Of a DNA stretch of 64,000 bases, positions 33,501-45,982 are shown in pieces; position 1 is the first letter of the stretch, and each line of letters opens with the position of its first letter. The position numbers were made by a program, and so were the translations under genes. Origin of the DNA: Cotesia glomerata (taxonomy: Eukaryota; Arthropoda; Insecta; Hymenoptera; Braconidae); the NCBI RefSeq assembly GCF_020080835.1, contig NC_058165.1:7725771-7789770 (forward strand), written 5' to 3'. Below the pieces are notes generated by a model, which saw only the letters and a program-made list of their open reading frames with translations, searched no databases and was not told the origin of the DNA.

Positions 33501-35303
33501 TTTTTTTTTTTTTTTTTCCAGGAAGGGGGAATCCTTTTCACGGATTCCAGGCATAGATGTTTCGCCTGGATATGTGAGACTCGACGCAGTGTCATGCAAA
33601 TACTCGACACTAGCGCCCATACTCACTAAACCCTAAACCTCTTTTCTTCTATCCTCTTATCCCCTATGGAAACCGCCGTGTAGGCATTACATCGCAGGGA
33701 AGGAATTAGCTGCCGCTCTTCCTTCTTATGGCTAAGGTGTTGTTTCTACCTTCCTTCTAAATTCTGACTTTGGATCTTTTTCTCTCAATGGAACGCAGTT
33801 CGGTAAGAACTTCTGTGGCGAAAGTGCTTGTGGCGTTCCAGGCAGCTTCACTCGACAACATTGCTTCTACTAACGTCTCTGGTTGGACTTTCTTGTTCAA
33901 ACAATTCTCTAACTCATCTCGCTGAGGGTCAAAACGTGGGCACACAAAGAAAACGTGCTCTGCATCTTCAGCAACTCCTGGGCAGGACGGGCACTCCGGA
34001 GAGTTGCCGTGCTTGAAGCGGTGTAGATACTCTCGGAAGCACCCATGTCCTGACAACAACTGCATCAGGTAATAGTTGACTTGACCGTGGCTCCGGTTCA
34101 TCCAAACGTCGATCTTTGGTATAAGACGATAAGTCCATCTACCTTTTCCTGCGGCATCCCACTGCAATTGCCATCGTACGATGCTGCGATATCGTTCTTC
34201 TGTTCTGAGTTCTTCGTGGCTAAGTGTGGTTGACCTTTTCCGTTGGTATAGGTTTCGTCTTTCTTCAGCTAGGACTCTGAGGGGCAGAGTTCCAGAAATG
34301 ACGCACACTGCTTCCTCAGATATTGTTCGGAAGGCGCAAGCTACTCTTAAGGCACTCAGACGGTATACTGGTCCAGCCTTTCTCCATGCTTCTTGTAATT
34401 CTAATGCGTCAGCCCAAATGGATATTCCGTACGTGAGCACTGATGTGACCACAGATAATAATAATAGTCTTCTGCTCTGCTTTGGACCTCCGACGTTCGG
34501 CATTAGTCATGATAGACTAGCTACCACTGCTGATGCTTTAGTACTCACATGATCGACTTGTTGTTTAAAATTCAGTCGGGCATCGAGCATCACTACCAGG
34601 TATCGGATGAATGGTTGTGATGTAATTTCATATTCTCCGATTTCTAATTTGATTGTTTCTACTGCTTTCCTGCTAGTGATAAGCACTGCTTCAGTTTTAT
34701 GCTTGGCCAGCTCCAAATTCAACATATTTATCCATAGGTTGATGCGGCCGAATGTAATGTCAAAGGCCAGATTTATCTCTTCCAGATGTTTCGCGACTAT
34801 CACTACAGCTACATCATCGGCATATGCAACTAACTTGACCTCTGATGGCAACGCGATTCTCAGGAGTCCATCGTACATAATGTTCCACAGGAGTGGTCCA
34901 AGAACTGAGCCTTGTGGTACTCCTCCAGTGATATCGTACTCCTTCGGACCGTTTTTCGTGTCATACTTCAGGACCCTATTCGAAAAGTAGCTTGCTACCA
35001 TTCGAAGCAGGTATTCTGGTACTTTTTTGTCTTCAAGAGCTCGCATAATGCAGTCCCAATTGGCGGAGTTAAAAGCATTCTTGATGTCCAAAGCAGCTAC
35101 CAAACAATACTTTTTCATACCACCTTTCCATCTCTTCCCGGCGATTGCCTCCTTGGCTGTATTGACGACCAGGTTGATTGCATCAAGGGTTGCTCGTCCT
35201 TTCCGGAATCCATACTGGTTGTCTGATAAGAGTGGATCAACAACAGCTTCTATCCTTTGATGAATTATACGCTCTAGTATCTTGCCCGCCGTATCTAACA
35301 TAC
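33501..35303 (-). mobile_element. R1-clade non-LTR retrotransposon, 5'-truncated, in a TG/TATG microsatellite
   Basis: The minus-strand insert ends in a 17-residue poly-A (T run 33501-33517 on the plus strand), directly adjoining (TATG)n(TG)n at 33440-33500. Its 3' UTR shares the 'GGATTCxAGGCATAGxTGTTT' block with the copy at 49343-50427. Coding starts within the reverse-transcriptase domain. Endonuclease and ORF1 are absent. Confidence 0.85.
33757..35301 (-). pseudogene. R1-type reverse transcriptase, C-terminal part, one stop
   Basis: The frame runs from 35301 to 33757 with a single nonsense codon at 34507-34509. It shows RT motifs in order: DNQYGFRKGR (about residues 27-36), the motif A Asp in ALDIKNAFNSANW, motif B GGVPQGSVLGPLLW, and the catalytic YADD. 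The thumb follows, then a CPSCPGVAEDAEHVFFVCPR zinc-knuckle (CCHC) typical of R1/Jockey-group ORF2 ends. It would encode the polymerase that copies element RNA at a nicked target. Two-thirds of the normal ORF2 is missing at the 5' side. Confidence 0.9.
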
Positions 35304-35422
35304 GGGAATGGAATAATTTTTAGAGCTCAAAAAACCGCGTTGATTGCCGCCAAGAACGTAAATATCGGTCGATTGGTTCGAGAGATATCCTCGATAAAAT
35401 ATTTAGAAACAAATACGGGTTA

Positions 35423-36339
35423 GGGGAAGGTGGCCTAAAGCGGGCATGTCAATGTTAAGAGCCGAGAAAATTTAGTGTTTGTATGATCACAAAAATGATT
35501 TTTTTTTTTTTTTGATAGAGGATTTATCGAACTTTAAAATCAATAAGCAATATTGTGTAGATTCGTATTAATTTACGATTTATTATTAAAATTAAAAAAC
35601 ACTCCCTAAAACCGCTTTGCCCTAGAGGGGGGCCTAAAGCGAGTAATCCGTTAGGGCAAAGCGGGTTGGCACTACAATTAAGAGAAAAATGCTTACTTCA
35701 GATTTTTAAATAATAATTTTAGTTTCATTTAATCAGTCTTCAACAATTTAAAAGATTAACTTATTGAATATAGCAGTACTTCAATATAAATGACTATTAA
35801 ATCGATAACTTGTCAATAAATTCTTTTAAAATAATAAATTATAAAGTCAAAAATTAAAAATAGTAAAAAATATCGTTGCCGTCCAGGTTGCTTGCTCCGT
35901 TTTTCTTTTATATTTACTCACCACTCAAAAAAAATAAGTATAAAACAATATCAGGACAAAGCAAATATCAACTCTGACACCCGCTTTGCCCGAAAACACG
36001 TTTTTTATTCAAGTGATGCTAACCTCAAATAATTCAAAATGAAACGCTAATATTTTTTTCTCAATTTTAACTTCAATAGGCTCAAATTAATAGAAAATTA
36101 TGAAGGATATAATAAGTGTATTCATTTTTGAATAATCAGAAAATATACAACTTTAATTTTTTTAAGAAATTATTAATTTTTTTTAATTGCGTGTAATTAC
36201 GCCATACCACTTCATTAAGGCTCGTTTGGGACTGAACGAAACTCGGAAGTACTCGGGTAACCTCGACATATACATACCTTGCCCCTCGCATTTCATGCGT
36301 CGGCGCACAAGCGCCTACCCGCTTTGGGCCACCTTCCCC
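35423..36339. mobile_element. GGGGAAGGTGGCC TIR element
   Basis: 917 bp, with TIRs GGGGAAGGTGGCCTAAAGCG and its inverse (GGCCACCTTCCCC at the right) and TA on both sides. The motif TAAAGCGGG / CCCGCTTTG(G/C)CC recurs inside. No coding capacity. It is nested in the CGGGAAGTT repeat at 33290-38153. Confidence 0.85.
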
Positions 36340-36837
36340 TAAATGTTTTCTTAACATAACTCCGACATTTTTTGGAATAACTTTTAAACGGCTTTACCGA
36401 TAAATTTAAAAAACTAATCAGCTATTAACATAAAAAAATTACGTCGATTGCCGTCAAGCCGCTCCAAATCGTTGAATTCGTTCAAGAGATATCGTGAACG
36501 AAAGAAAACCCAAAAAAGTGTTTTTTCGGAATTACTCCGAATTTCCTTGTTTTATCAATTCAAACTTGAAGATCATTGATGAGTCTAAAAAAACTGCATC
36601 AAATGGTGCCAGCCGCGTGAAAATTAGTTGATTTATTCAAAAGTTATTGCGGTTTGAAAATTCAAAAAATATTGTTCTATGAAACTTCTATCAGACTTTT
36701 GAGCTCGAAGAGCTGAAAAGCATAGAAAAGCTATCTCTTTGAGCTTGGAGAACTCAAAATATCACATAATTTGTATTTTTGAGCTCTAAGAGCTTGAAAA
36801 CATCATTAGTCCAATTTTAAGCACCTACACTGAGAAA

Positions 36838-38089
36838 AAAGTATTTTGATAATCACAATACTTGGTATTCTGGTAAAAATAGAATTCAACTAATATTTAT
36901 TATATTAGCTTGAAAAAAATTTATTATTACACTTTTAATTTTAATTTTAATTTGTTTTGTTAGCTTTATAAGTCAGTTGATTTGTGCCAGTAAAGTGAGG
37001 TTATAAACATTTAATAGTCTGTTACACGGGAAAAAATTTCTGGGAAAATTTACGATACAACTATTGTAAAGTTGGACTATACTTTTATTACTATTAATTG
37101 TCAAATATTTTAGAAGAAAAAATACTATTTATTCATGAAAAAATACGATATTACTATTGTAAAAAGTAAGAGATGAAAATTTCTAGTGCTGCCTCTGTAT
37201 CTTTCCAATAGAACTATAGCAAATTTTACAATAGTTGAATTGGAATGTTTCTTAATTAGTGTGAGCGATGGCCGTGCACAGTGCTAGACTCCGAGTTTAT
37301 GTAAATGTTAAAGGATATGGGTCTTAGTTTACTTCGGATAGCGTAGAGGGAGAGTCTCTGGCTGCCAACACAGAGTTCTGGGTTCGATTCCCAGATAGCA
37401 CGAAAATGTCGATTTCTTTTTTCGATTACTGTACAGGTACCAATTAGTCCAACCTTCTATCTCTCTTCCTCCCTAATGTTTCTTTTAAAAAAACCAAAAA
37501 AACTTTTTCTTGACTGGAGAACAAAATTCTTGGCTCAAGTAAATTTTCGGTCGCCCGAAGGAAGACCGAAGTTGTCTTGGCTGAAGTAAAAATTTTTGTT
37601 GAAATTCTATTATTGATGGAAGTAATTTTTTCTTAATTCAAATTATCATAAATACTTGATACAAGAAATTTTTATATTTGATCAAGATTTTTAGATACTT
37701 TAGGGAAGCAGCGCCACCTACTTCAGCTGAGAAAAAAATTTTCTCATCTTGAGAAAATTTTTCTCTTGAATATTTGATACCCATTTTAGATTATTTTAGC
37801 GCGCAATTATACATATTGAATGAAAAAAAATGACTCAATATTATTTGATCTTCCCTTTTGACATGTTAGTCAATAGAAATATTAATGAAAATTTACTATC
37901 GAGATATTTAATTTTTTGGAGCAAGAGAAAAATTTTCTCAAGACAAGAAAATTTACTTCTGTCAAGCAAGGGAATTAATTTTTTGGAATAAGTGAAATTT
38001 CTTATGTCAAAAAAAATTTTTTTTTTCGCCCAAGTAAATAATTAGAAAGAAAAATATTTTCTTGGCTCAAGTGAACCTTTCTTTCTGTG
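36838..38089. mobile_element. CACTGAG TIR element with CTTGGCTCAAG subterminal repeats and tRNA-like core
   Basis: 1252 bp, starting CACTGAGAAAAAAG and ending CTTTCTTTCTGTG, flanked by TA (36836-36837 and 38090-38091). Other copies of the host repeat run uninterrupted across the site. The right half has repeated (C)TTGGCTCAAGTAAATTTTC units. The middle has a tRNA-like module at 37332-37402. No transposase gene. Confidence 0.8.
37332..37402 (+). tRNA. tRNA-like module inside the CACTGAG element
   Basis: A perfect A box (TAGCGTAGAGGG), exact B box (GGTTCGATTCC), perfect T stem CTGGG/CCCAG and a possible anticodon arm CTCTG/CAGAG with an over-long loop containing GCC. The acceptor stem does not pair. 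A T6 tract follows at 37417-37422. Promoter-like, but not a working tRNA. Confidence 0.4.
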
Positions 38090-38153
38090 TAGGTATGAAA
38101 TTAGCGGGAAGTTGCATGGAAGGACTTTAGGGTCTACCGTTTTTCTAATTTTT

Positions 38154-38671
38154 TTTCTTAATTTCCACAATTTTTAAGATTCTTTCTCTTGAGTTAAATT
38201 TTTTATCAATATTGAGAAAAAGTTTTATGATATGCCCTGATGTAATCTAATGTGTATGCATGGAAAAAAATTTGTAGTAATCCTTTCTAAACACTAAGTT
38301 GAATAACAATAGTAATTTTCCTCTCAAAAAATGTATTTCTGACTCAGAGCTTTGCAGGAGTTTAATTTCGCAAACGCAAGTTTTTCTTTATCGAGAGTGT
38401 AATAGTATCAAATTAATAGTATGCAGAGTCGTGCATGAGGGAACGTAACACCCGTTTTAAGTAATCGCCTTTGGAATAGGATAGTTTTATAATAACTCGC
38501 ACGTGTTAGTCTTAAGCCACATTATGAACTATAAAAATATTGTATGTGCTGCTTGGCAATCTTTCAGGTTAATGTTATAGTACATGTTCAAGTATATTTC
38601 AATAAAAGTTCTTTTGAAAATCCATTCATTTTTCAACTTTACCTACGGCTACTTTAGAATGTTAAATTAAG
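38154..38671. other. Unassigned AT-rich stretch
   Basis: No gene or defined repeat is recognised between the CGGGAAGTT composite and the next foldback element. Confidence 0.3.
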
Positions 38672-40441
38672 CACTGCTAGTAGGATTTGTTATTATTGAA
38701 TAAATTTTATTGACTGTTTATATATGATTTAATAAATATTTATTATCGATTAATAAATATTTAATAATTGATGAAAAATGAGTATAAAAGTTGAACTTTG
38801 AGACTTTTTAAGACTATAACTTCAATAGATAATTTCATTCGATCAGAATCATTAATTATTTGCGAATAAAAAAATATCAAAAATAAAATTAATAATAAAA
38901 CAATGCTTTTAATAAGTTACAAAATATTTTTAGCGGTAAAAATTATCATTGTGTCGTATCTTTATTATAAAAAATTATGACATTATTTGTTAAGGAAGTA
39001 CGAGCGCTAGGCAGGGTGGGGATAGGTATCGACTCTAGCGCGGTAACGGGAGAGCAGTAACAATATGATTTTTCTCAATATATAGATATACATTTAACAT
39101 TGGCTAATGGCGGCATTTATTTTTCTTTTAATTAATACACTTTAATTAGTCGGGCAAGTGTACATTTTTTAAAATTAAATTTATCAATAATATATTTACT
39201 TTCATTCATAAGTTTTTTAAAAATATTCACCGACAGTTTTACGAAAAAAATACAGAAATGTATCAATGTTTGGGGGTTACCCCATAAGACCAATGTTAAA
39301 TTGCTCAACTTTAAAGTTAATTATTTATTTAAATGCAAAATGCTTTTATCAAAAGTTGCCTTGGTGCTCGTACTTCCTTAAAGAATTATCTTCACATCTT
39401 ATTCTCAAAAAGACATATTCACCCCAAAAAATCATGTAACTGTTAAAAAATATTCATTAACGGTTAATAAATCTACTTTTCTTAAAAAAAATATTTAATT
39501 GTATTTAATAAATGAACAAGTTGTTTCCAAACAAAAAATTAAAAAAACGGTTGACCCTGAAGGCCATCCCTGCAACTTCCCGCTAACTCCATACCTAAAC
39601 GCTCAACATTTCACTTATTTTGTTTTTGAGCTCTTCGAGCTCAGAAGTACAATTTCTGTGTTATTTTGAGTTCTCCAAGCTCAAAGAGATAGCTTTTATA
39701 TGCTTTTGAGATCTTCGAGCTTAAAAGTCTGATAGAAGTTTGATAAAACACTATTTTTTGAATTTTCAAACCGCAATAACTTTTGAATGAATGAACCGAT
39801 TTTTACGCGGTTGGTAGCATTCGACGCACTTTTTTAAAACCTCATAACGGATTTTGAAGTTTAAATCGATCGAACAAGGAATTTCAAAGTAATTCCAAAA
39901 AAACACTTTTTTTGAAATTTTTCGTTTTCGATAACTCTCGAACGAATGAACCGATTTTGACGGGACTGGTGGCAATCGACGTGGTTTTTAAACTTAAGAG
40001 CAGGATAGTTTTTAGAATTGATCGGTACAACCGTTTAGAAGTTATTCCAAAAAAACGATTTTTTGAAAATTTTATTTTTGAGATTTCTCAAAATCTAGTG
40101 AACCGAAATGATTCAAATTTTCACGAAATTTAATGGCAATGATACTCTTTGGATCGCCACCTATTTCGATCCGATCAATCAAGCCGTTCAAAAGTTATAA
40201 GAAGTTTACATACATACACACATACACACACACACACACACATACATACATACAGCCACACGGACACCATCGCGGGAATAGTCAGGGAAGCTTGCTGTGA
40301 CCTTAAAACGTCGAGATCTGATAAAAACTCGATTTTCACAAAACGGGGTGAAACCAATAACTTCCCGAATTTTGAAAATCTTCGATTTTCTTAGCGGGAA
40401 GTTAAAAATTTATTAAAAATTATTAAATTCTTCTATCAGTG
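38672..40441. mobile_element. TTAATAAAT-type element with nested CGGGAAGTT copy
   Basis: The left end CACTGCTAGTAGGATTTGTT is a diverged version of CACTGATAGAAGAATTCGTT (24662). The right end AAATTCTTCTATCAGTG closes at 40441. TTAATAAATATTTA units lie near both ends. The copy at 39541-40408 is inserted close to the right end. No clear target duplication is seen. Confidence 0.45.
39541..40408 (-). repeat. CGGGAAGTT repeat, complete, inverse orientation
   Basis: It begins with the inverse of the usual tail (ACGGTTGACCCTGAAGGCCA), then GCAACTTCCCGCTAA, GAGCTC palindromes, repeated ACCGATTTT(G/A)CG units, a CA-rich microsatellite at 40209-40255 and the terminal CTTAGCGGGAAGTTAAAAA. At under 0.9 kb it is a compact version of the family. 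Confidence 0.8.
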
Positions 40442-42030
40442 TAATTTTTTAATGATTCTTTGATAAAAAATTTAACTATGTTCGAAGACTATAGAGTGAC
40501 GATACTTTAGGCTACTAGAAGGTTGACGCAAGGAGCAAAGTGTGTGCGCCGACACATGACTACAGAAAATTTTATTCACTCAACTCATATAATATACGTC
40601 AATAAATGTAAATTTTGCTAACTGTTTATAAATGTACTTTTTTTTTCTATAAAACATTTAACAATAGTTAAAAAATATTTAATAAGTTCACAAATTGTTT
40701 CCGAAATTAATAAATCAACAGTTAATAATCTTTTTAATCAGCGAATTACTGTCACTTTTAACAACAAAGCCGCGTGAATAAATTTTTATCATAAAAGCAA
40801 TGTATATAATTTTAATTTATTTACTTTCAACGATAAAACATTGAGTGTTACTTTTCTTTGAGATAATCGCTGTAAGCCCAGAGTTAATTTTCAATTTCTT
40901 TTTTTGAAAAAATTAAAATTCATTTGTTAACATTTAATTTAAAAATAAAAAATTAACACTTTGAAAATAAATTTATGGGAAAATATAACTATCCAAGTTA
41001 TATTTTACCTGACTCATGCATCCGGTTATGGAGACACCAATTAACGAAACAAAGAGATGTCTACTTTTACTTATTATCCTTTTCATTATTTATTTTTTCT
41101 CTTTTCAGAGTTATTTATGTACCGAAGTTTTTTTTTAAATAATTTACACGCGTATTTTATTTGTATAAAATAATACATCACAAAGATCCTCGTGCGTCCC
41201 ACCCATAGTGAAAGAATTCGTTTGGAGTGCAATTCTTTTAGACTTTAAATAAAAACCCCGAGAAAAAAACTAGCGGGAGGCGGGAGATGAAAAGACTCTT
41301 TATTTCGCTACACAGTATGATAACGCACTCAAAAGGATCCGCAAACCGAAAACTAAAAAGGATTCGTTAAATATTCAAGATAAGAATTCACCTCACGAGG
41401 AAAAATATCTCTGTTTTTTGAGGTAAGACTCTAGACGTTAAAAAAATACCGAGCAAAGTTGACTTAATAAAAAAAAAACTGAAATTTTTTCGGTTCGGTT
41501 TTAATTTTCGAGTGAGTATGTAAGTTCAAAGACACGCTGAGGTAATGTGATCTCAGAGGCTCTTTCTAAGTGTAAGTAAGTACAAGGATCGTGTCTGGTT
41601 GCTGACTAGAAATTATAAGGAAAGTATACAAGGACCACACATAAGCGTTATTGGATCCAATAGCTCGGCTGCCTCGCTAAATTCCTCATGATCACTTGGC
41701 GATCTTAATTACTGATTGACGAGAGACAAGATTCGCACACGCGCTAACTATACTCAAGAGATATTTATTTTGAGATAGAGTTTCGAATTACGAGTTTACT
41801 TTCAATTTCATCGGTTATTTTTTATATCTTTTCATCTTTTATTCTTAGTTAAGGTGTCGGTGGTGATATACTTGGGCTGTTGAATGAGATCAGGTGGGGG
41901 AGAAACTCGCGCAGGTGCATCAGCTGTTCCTTTTAACCTTTGTACGAATTATAATTCGAAGCATTAAGAAACGCACTATTACCCGGAATAGTCTAGCCAA
42001 AATTAGCCGTAAAAGTGTCTTATATGACTA
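40442..42030. other. Unassigned stretch
   Basis: A TTAATAAAT remnant is visible at 40600-40740. 41150-42000 looks like ordinary unique sequence without recognisable genes. Confidence 0.3.
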
Positions 42031-42541
42031 CACTGTAAAAAAAAACCGGGGTAAGTCCAAAGTGGTGTAGGTGTTAAAATTTGCGGTGTTAAAATAACAC
42101 CGCTGCCGGTGTAAATATTTTTTTCCGGTGTTAAAGCGGTGTTAAAATATTTTTTGATATTGAAGATATTTTACTCTGTGAATATTTTTATTCACTAAAT
42201 TACTACTATTGGGCAGTATATTTATTAATTCATAAAACTATCAATTATTGAAATGGTAGGTGTAAAATTGTATAATTTTTAAACAAAGTCCGTATTACAT
42301 AGGTAACAATTTAAATAACTACAAACTGAAATTAAAATTTGTTCTGGATGATACTCATAGACTTTTTATATTTTTTTATGTCATACATTTTATTCTTAAC
42401 TTTTATAGGCACAATTTTGTTTATTTCAGTAAAAATCATAAAAATTACTCCGGCCCACAAAAAAAAAGTGGTCTGTACTTTTGACCGAACCTACCTATCT
42501 TTATGTATTTTGACGTGCTGAATCCGAATCTAAAGTCAGTT

Positions 42542-43655
42542 TTGCCCGTACACCCTCAAAAGTGTTTTTGAAGAAACAAATGTGCAAATACGTTGCTAAA
42601 AAATCTGAAGTTTTTACAAAAGAAAATATCGAAAAATTTCTAAATGAAGCCCCTGATAATAAATGTCTTGCTACAAAGGTAATTAAATATTTATTGATAT
42701 ATTTAGTATGAAAATGTCTGTATAGTCTAAACATTTGTTTATTTTATTCTTACTGTTGTAGATTTGTTTAATATTTGGAATTTCTGGTGCTTTAAGAAGA
42801 AGTGAATTCATGAACATAAAACCTAAAGATGTCAAAAAAATTGATGAGAACACTTTATTTATTTAAGTTCCGATAGCAAAAAATAATCAGCCAAGATCAT
42901 TTACCATTAATGGTATATATTACGACTACGCAAAAGAATATATGGATGCTAGGCCCCAAACCTGTAAAACAGATAGATTTTTTTTTAATTACCAAAATGG
43001 TCGCTGTACTTGTCAGCCCATAGGAATTAACAAGTTTGGTTCAATGCCTAGAACCATTGCTGAATTTTTAAAATTAGAAAATGCAAAGAAATACACAGGA
43101 CATAGTTTCCGTCGAACATCTGCCACATTGTTAGCTGATGCTGGAGGTGATATGACAGTGATGAAGAGACATGGTGGTTGGAAGTCATCAACAGTAGTTG
43201 AAGGTTATATTGCCGATTCCGTTAACAACAAAAAACGTACTCATTCTATGATCACCGATGGAATTGTTTTGAATAAAAAAACAAATACTGTTGGATCCAC
43301 TCCTCCATCTACTAAACCATCTCCTGTAATTACAAACATTACCGTTTTGAATAAATCAACCGATTCAGATGTTTCGACGAAAAAAAATTTTACAAAAATT
43401 TCAAATGTTTTACCAGTATTAAATGAAAAATTAATTAAAACAGCAGTCTCAATGTCCAAACCCAAAGATAATGTTTCATCAAACTTTGACCAACCTTGTT
43501 TATCAGCATCAAATGAAGTTAAAGTTGATACATTACGCCATCAAAAAAAATTTAATTCTACTTTGCAAGAAAGAAAAATTCAACTTCTCAATTCGACGAT
43601 TGTGAAACTCCTCATTCATTTATCTGTTCTACAGTATTTTATGATCAAGACTTAG
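42542..43655 (+). pseudogene. Tyrosine recombinase (phage-integrase fold), one intron, one stop
   Basis: Exon 1 (to 42678) encodes 'KKSEVFTKENIEKFLNEAPD'. A GT-AG intron of 83 bp (42679-42761) follows, and exon 2 runs from 42762 to 43655. Catalytic residues are visible: Arg I in GALRRSEF, the HxxR pair in TGHSFRRTSATLL, a His/Trp in RHGGW, and the Tyr in VVEGYI. An in-frame TAA at 42864-42866 breaks exon 2. After the catalytic domain an about 130-residue low-complexity Ser/Thr/Lys tail follows. The upstream DNA-binding part of such enzymes is not seen. The relationship could be to Crypton-like recombinases of arthropods. The gene is the only candidate for moving the element. Confidence 0.75.
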
Positions 43656-43971
43656 GTTTGTGCGTGAAAAAATTTGAAGAGTCTCAATGTATGGTATTCC
43701 AAAACTGCCATTTCACCATTGAAGTTCAATCAGAAGAAAGATAAATATTCGTTAAGATTTTAATAATAAATAGAAAGTGGAAATTAACATTTTTAAGAAA
43801 ATTAAAAAATTATAAAGTGACAGCTAAATTTAATGTTATTTAATTTTATGTATTGATTGTTTCAATGTGTGAATTTATTTTTTGTTAATTAATATTAATC
43901 ACTTTGGATTTATTATTTGATATATATTTATTTCTTTTTTTTTTAACTTTTCATTTGTTTTTTGGGACTGG

Positions 43972-44049
43972 GGGGCTCCGCCCCCCCCCCAACCCCCCGC
44001 CGGGGCTTCGCCCTTGGACCCCACCAAGGCTCTGCCCCTGGACCCCGAT
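43972..44049. repeat. GC-rich block with C/G runs
   Basis: GGGACTGGGGGGCTCCGCCCC, runs of C and the hairpin-like GGGGCTTCGCCC stand out in AT-rich DNA. A shorter version, GGGACTGGGGGGGGCTCCGC then GGGGCTTTGCCC, occurs at 61717-61750, so it is a family trait. Confidence 0.7.
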
Positions 44050-44306
44050 TTTGGGCCCACATATATCGCCGCATTTGTAATAAAAAATAGTATGTGTAAC
44101 TCGTGCGACGTTGTCGATACTATAATTAGATTATACTATTAGACTATTTTTAAGCAATTATTTATTTTAGCATTCTAAATTTTATTTATTTGGAATGCTT
44201 GCGGTCCTGCTATGCATGATATACTATTTTTGCTTTTCCTTAATTAATTTTTATATTTAAATTTGAATAAAACTGAAGACGAATTTAGGACACTGGTGCT
44301 ACAAAA

Positions 44307-44414
44307 TAGTGTAAGATACTCGTGGCTTAAATGAGCGATCATTCACGGCGTGTTAGCGCTAACTTCACGCCGTATCATAATCGCTCATTTAAGCCACTCG
44401 TATCTTAATGTACT
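44307..44414. repeat. Long palindrome near the right end of the recombinase element
   Basis: Arms of roughly 50 bases, containing GGCTTAAATGAGCGAT and its inverse, meet at the perfect centre AGCGCT (44355-44360). Such extrudable palindromes are targets or recombination sites in some mobile elements. Here that is only a suggestion. Confidence 0.75.
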
Positions 44415-45160
44415 ATTCTATTTATTTTTTTAATTTAAAAACTAAATTTTATTATGGTTTATAGATTTTATAATCTTGATATTTTAAATAGATTGTTTAC
44501 TCCATTTTTACACTGATATTACTCCGTTTTACACCGATTTAACACCTGTATTTTAACACCGGAAAAGTTACGCCGGTGTTATTTTATTTTAACACCGCGC
44601 GGTGTTAAAATAAGTCCATTTTTAACATCGCTCTTTTTACAGTGTACACATAAAAAAAATTGACTTGACTCAAGAGCCAAACTCTTGAACCAAGAATTCC
44701 ATTTTGAAAACAATGATTTTCTTGAGTCAAGAGAATAAATTCTTGAGCTAAGAAATTATTCTTGGTTTAAGAAAATTTTCTTGAGTCAAGAATTTATTCT
44801 CTCAACTCAAGAAAATCATTTTCTTCAAAATGGTATTCTTGCACGGAATAAAATAAATAGTACATGCAACATGATGCAGTCTTGGTAAATAAACATGATG
44901 AAATCATGTTGCACCCACATGATTTGTCATGTTTCGGCTACATTACAATCATGTTGCGGTAACATGAGAAAATCATGTGGCAGCAACATGATTTTCATGT
45001 AGCCTTATTAGCATAAAATTAAGTTGCAACAACTAAATATTTATGCTTCAGAAAAATTATTTATTATCAAGCAACTAGATTTTTTCGGATTTATAATATT
45101 GTTGATGAAAATTAGAGTAAATTATCAAATTAAATCATTTGTAATGATATTTTTGTTTAA

Positions 45161-45898
45161 GGGGTTAGGGGTAGTCAGGATTTTCAAAAAATCGATTTTT
45201 TTTGCATTTTCTTCAAGTGTAATATCTTAAAAATATTGTCTGAAAGTTTGAAGTGAATCCGACAAATACTTTTCGAGTTATTCGACAAATAACAAAGGAC
45301 GTTCAGGCACTCCAGAACGCTCGAGAGCAGGTAATGTAAAACTTTAAATGCGTTTTTCTCAAAACTATGTTTTTTAAACTGGTGACCACTGTAACTCGAA
45401 AACCGCTCAGTAGATTTCAATGAAACTCATACAGTTTTTGGAAAACATAAAAATCTCGAGTCTGATCGAAGGATTTTTTTTTCTTCAAAAATTTTGATTT
45501 TTTATAAACAATTAACTGTTGGTTTTTTCCCTAAAATCTAGAGAAAAATTTCTTGAGGCCGTCATTTTGTTAATGTTAAAAAAAAAAGCATCGATCAGGC
45601 ACTAGATTATCTATTAATGAAACTATTTTTTCTTGTCCGATTGATTTTATATGAATCTTCAAGGATTTATGATGGTCACCGCAAGGACCTTTTTTTGAAT
45701 TGGGTCAACACAAACAGCCATAACTTTTGAAATAATTAATTTTTTAACTTCCCAATAAGAAAATCGAAGATTTTCAAAAATCGGGAAGTTATTGTTTTCA
45801 CCCCGTTTTGCAAAAATCGAGTTTTCATCAGATCTCGACGTTTAAAGGTCATAGGAAGCTTCCCTGACTATCCCCGCGAGGTTGTCACGGTGTCTGTA

Positions 45899-45982
<84 letters not shown>

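Larger units (their letters stand above)
33290..38153 (+). repeat. CGGGAAGTT repeat, composite copy with three nested insertions
   Basis: Left end AACTTCCCGCTAAG at 33290; right end ATTAGCGGGAAGTTGCATGG at about 38102, then the usual AGGGTCTACCG tail. The copy is split by an R1-clade retrotransposon (33501-35303), a GGGGAAGG element (35423-36339) and a CACTGAG element (36838-38089). About 300 bases present in other copies to the right of the TG tract are missing at the retrotransposon's 5' junction. Confidence 0.8.
42031..44644 (+). mobile_element. CACTGTAAAAA TIR element carrying a tyrosine recombinase gene
   Basis: 2614 bp. It begins CACTGTAAAAAAAAACCGGG and ends CTCTTTTTACAGTG, with TA on both sides (42029-42030 and 44645-44646). 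Both ends have arrays of GGTGTTAAAA / TTTTAACACC. Inside are the spliced recombinase gene, a GC-rich block at 43972-44049 and a 57-bp-arm palindrome at 44307-44414. The right TA is shared with the neighbouring MITE, so this element inserted exactly at that MITE's target site. Fragments of relatives are at 59675-59820 and 61560-61796. Confidence 0.75.

Noticed and set aside
34181..35423. Plus-strand open frames over the reverse-transcriptase region
   Set aside because: They are shadows of the minus-strand R1 ORF2 and show no similarity of their own.
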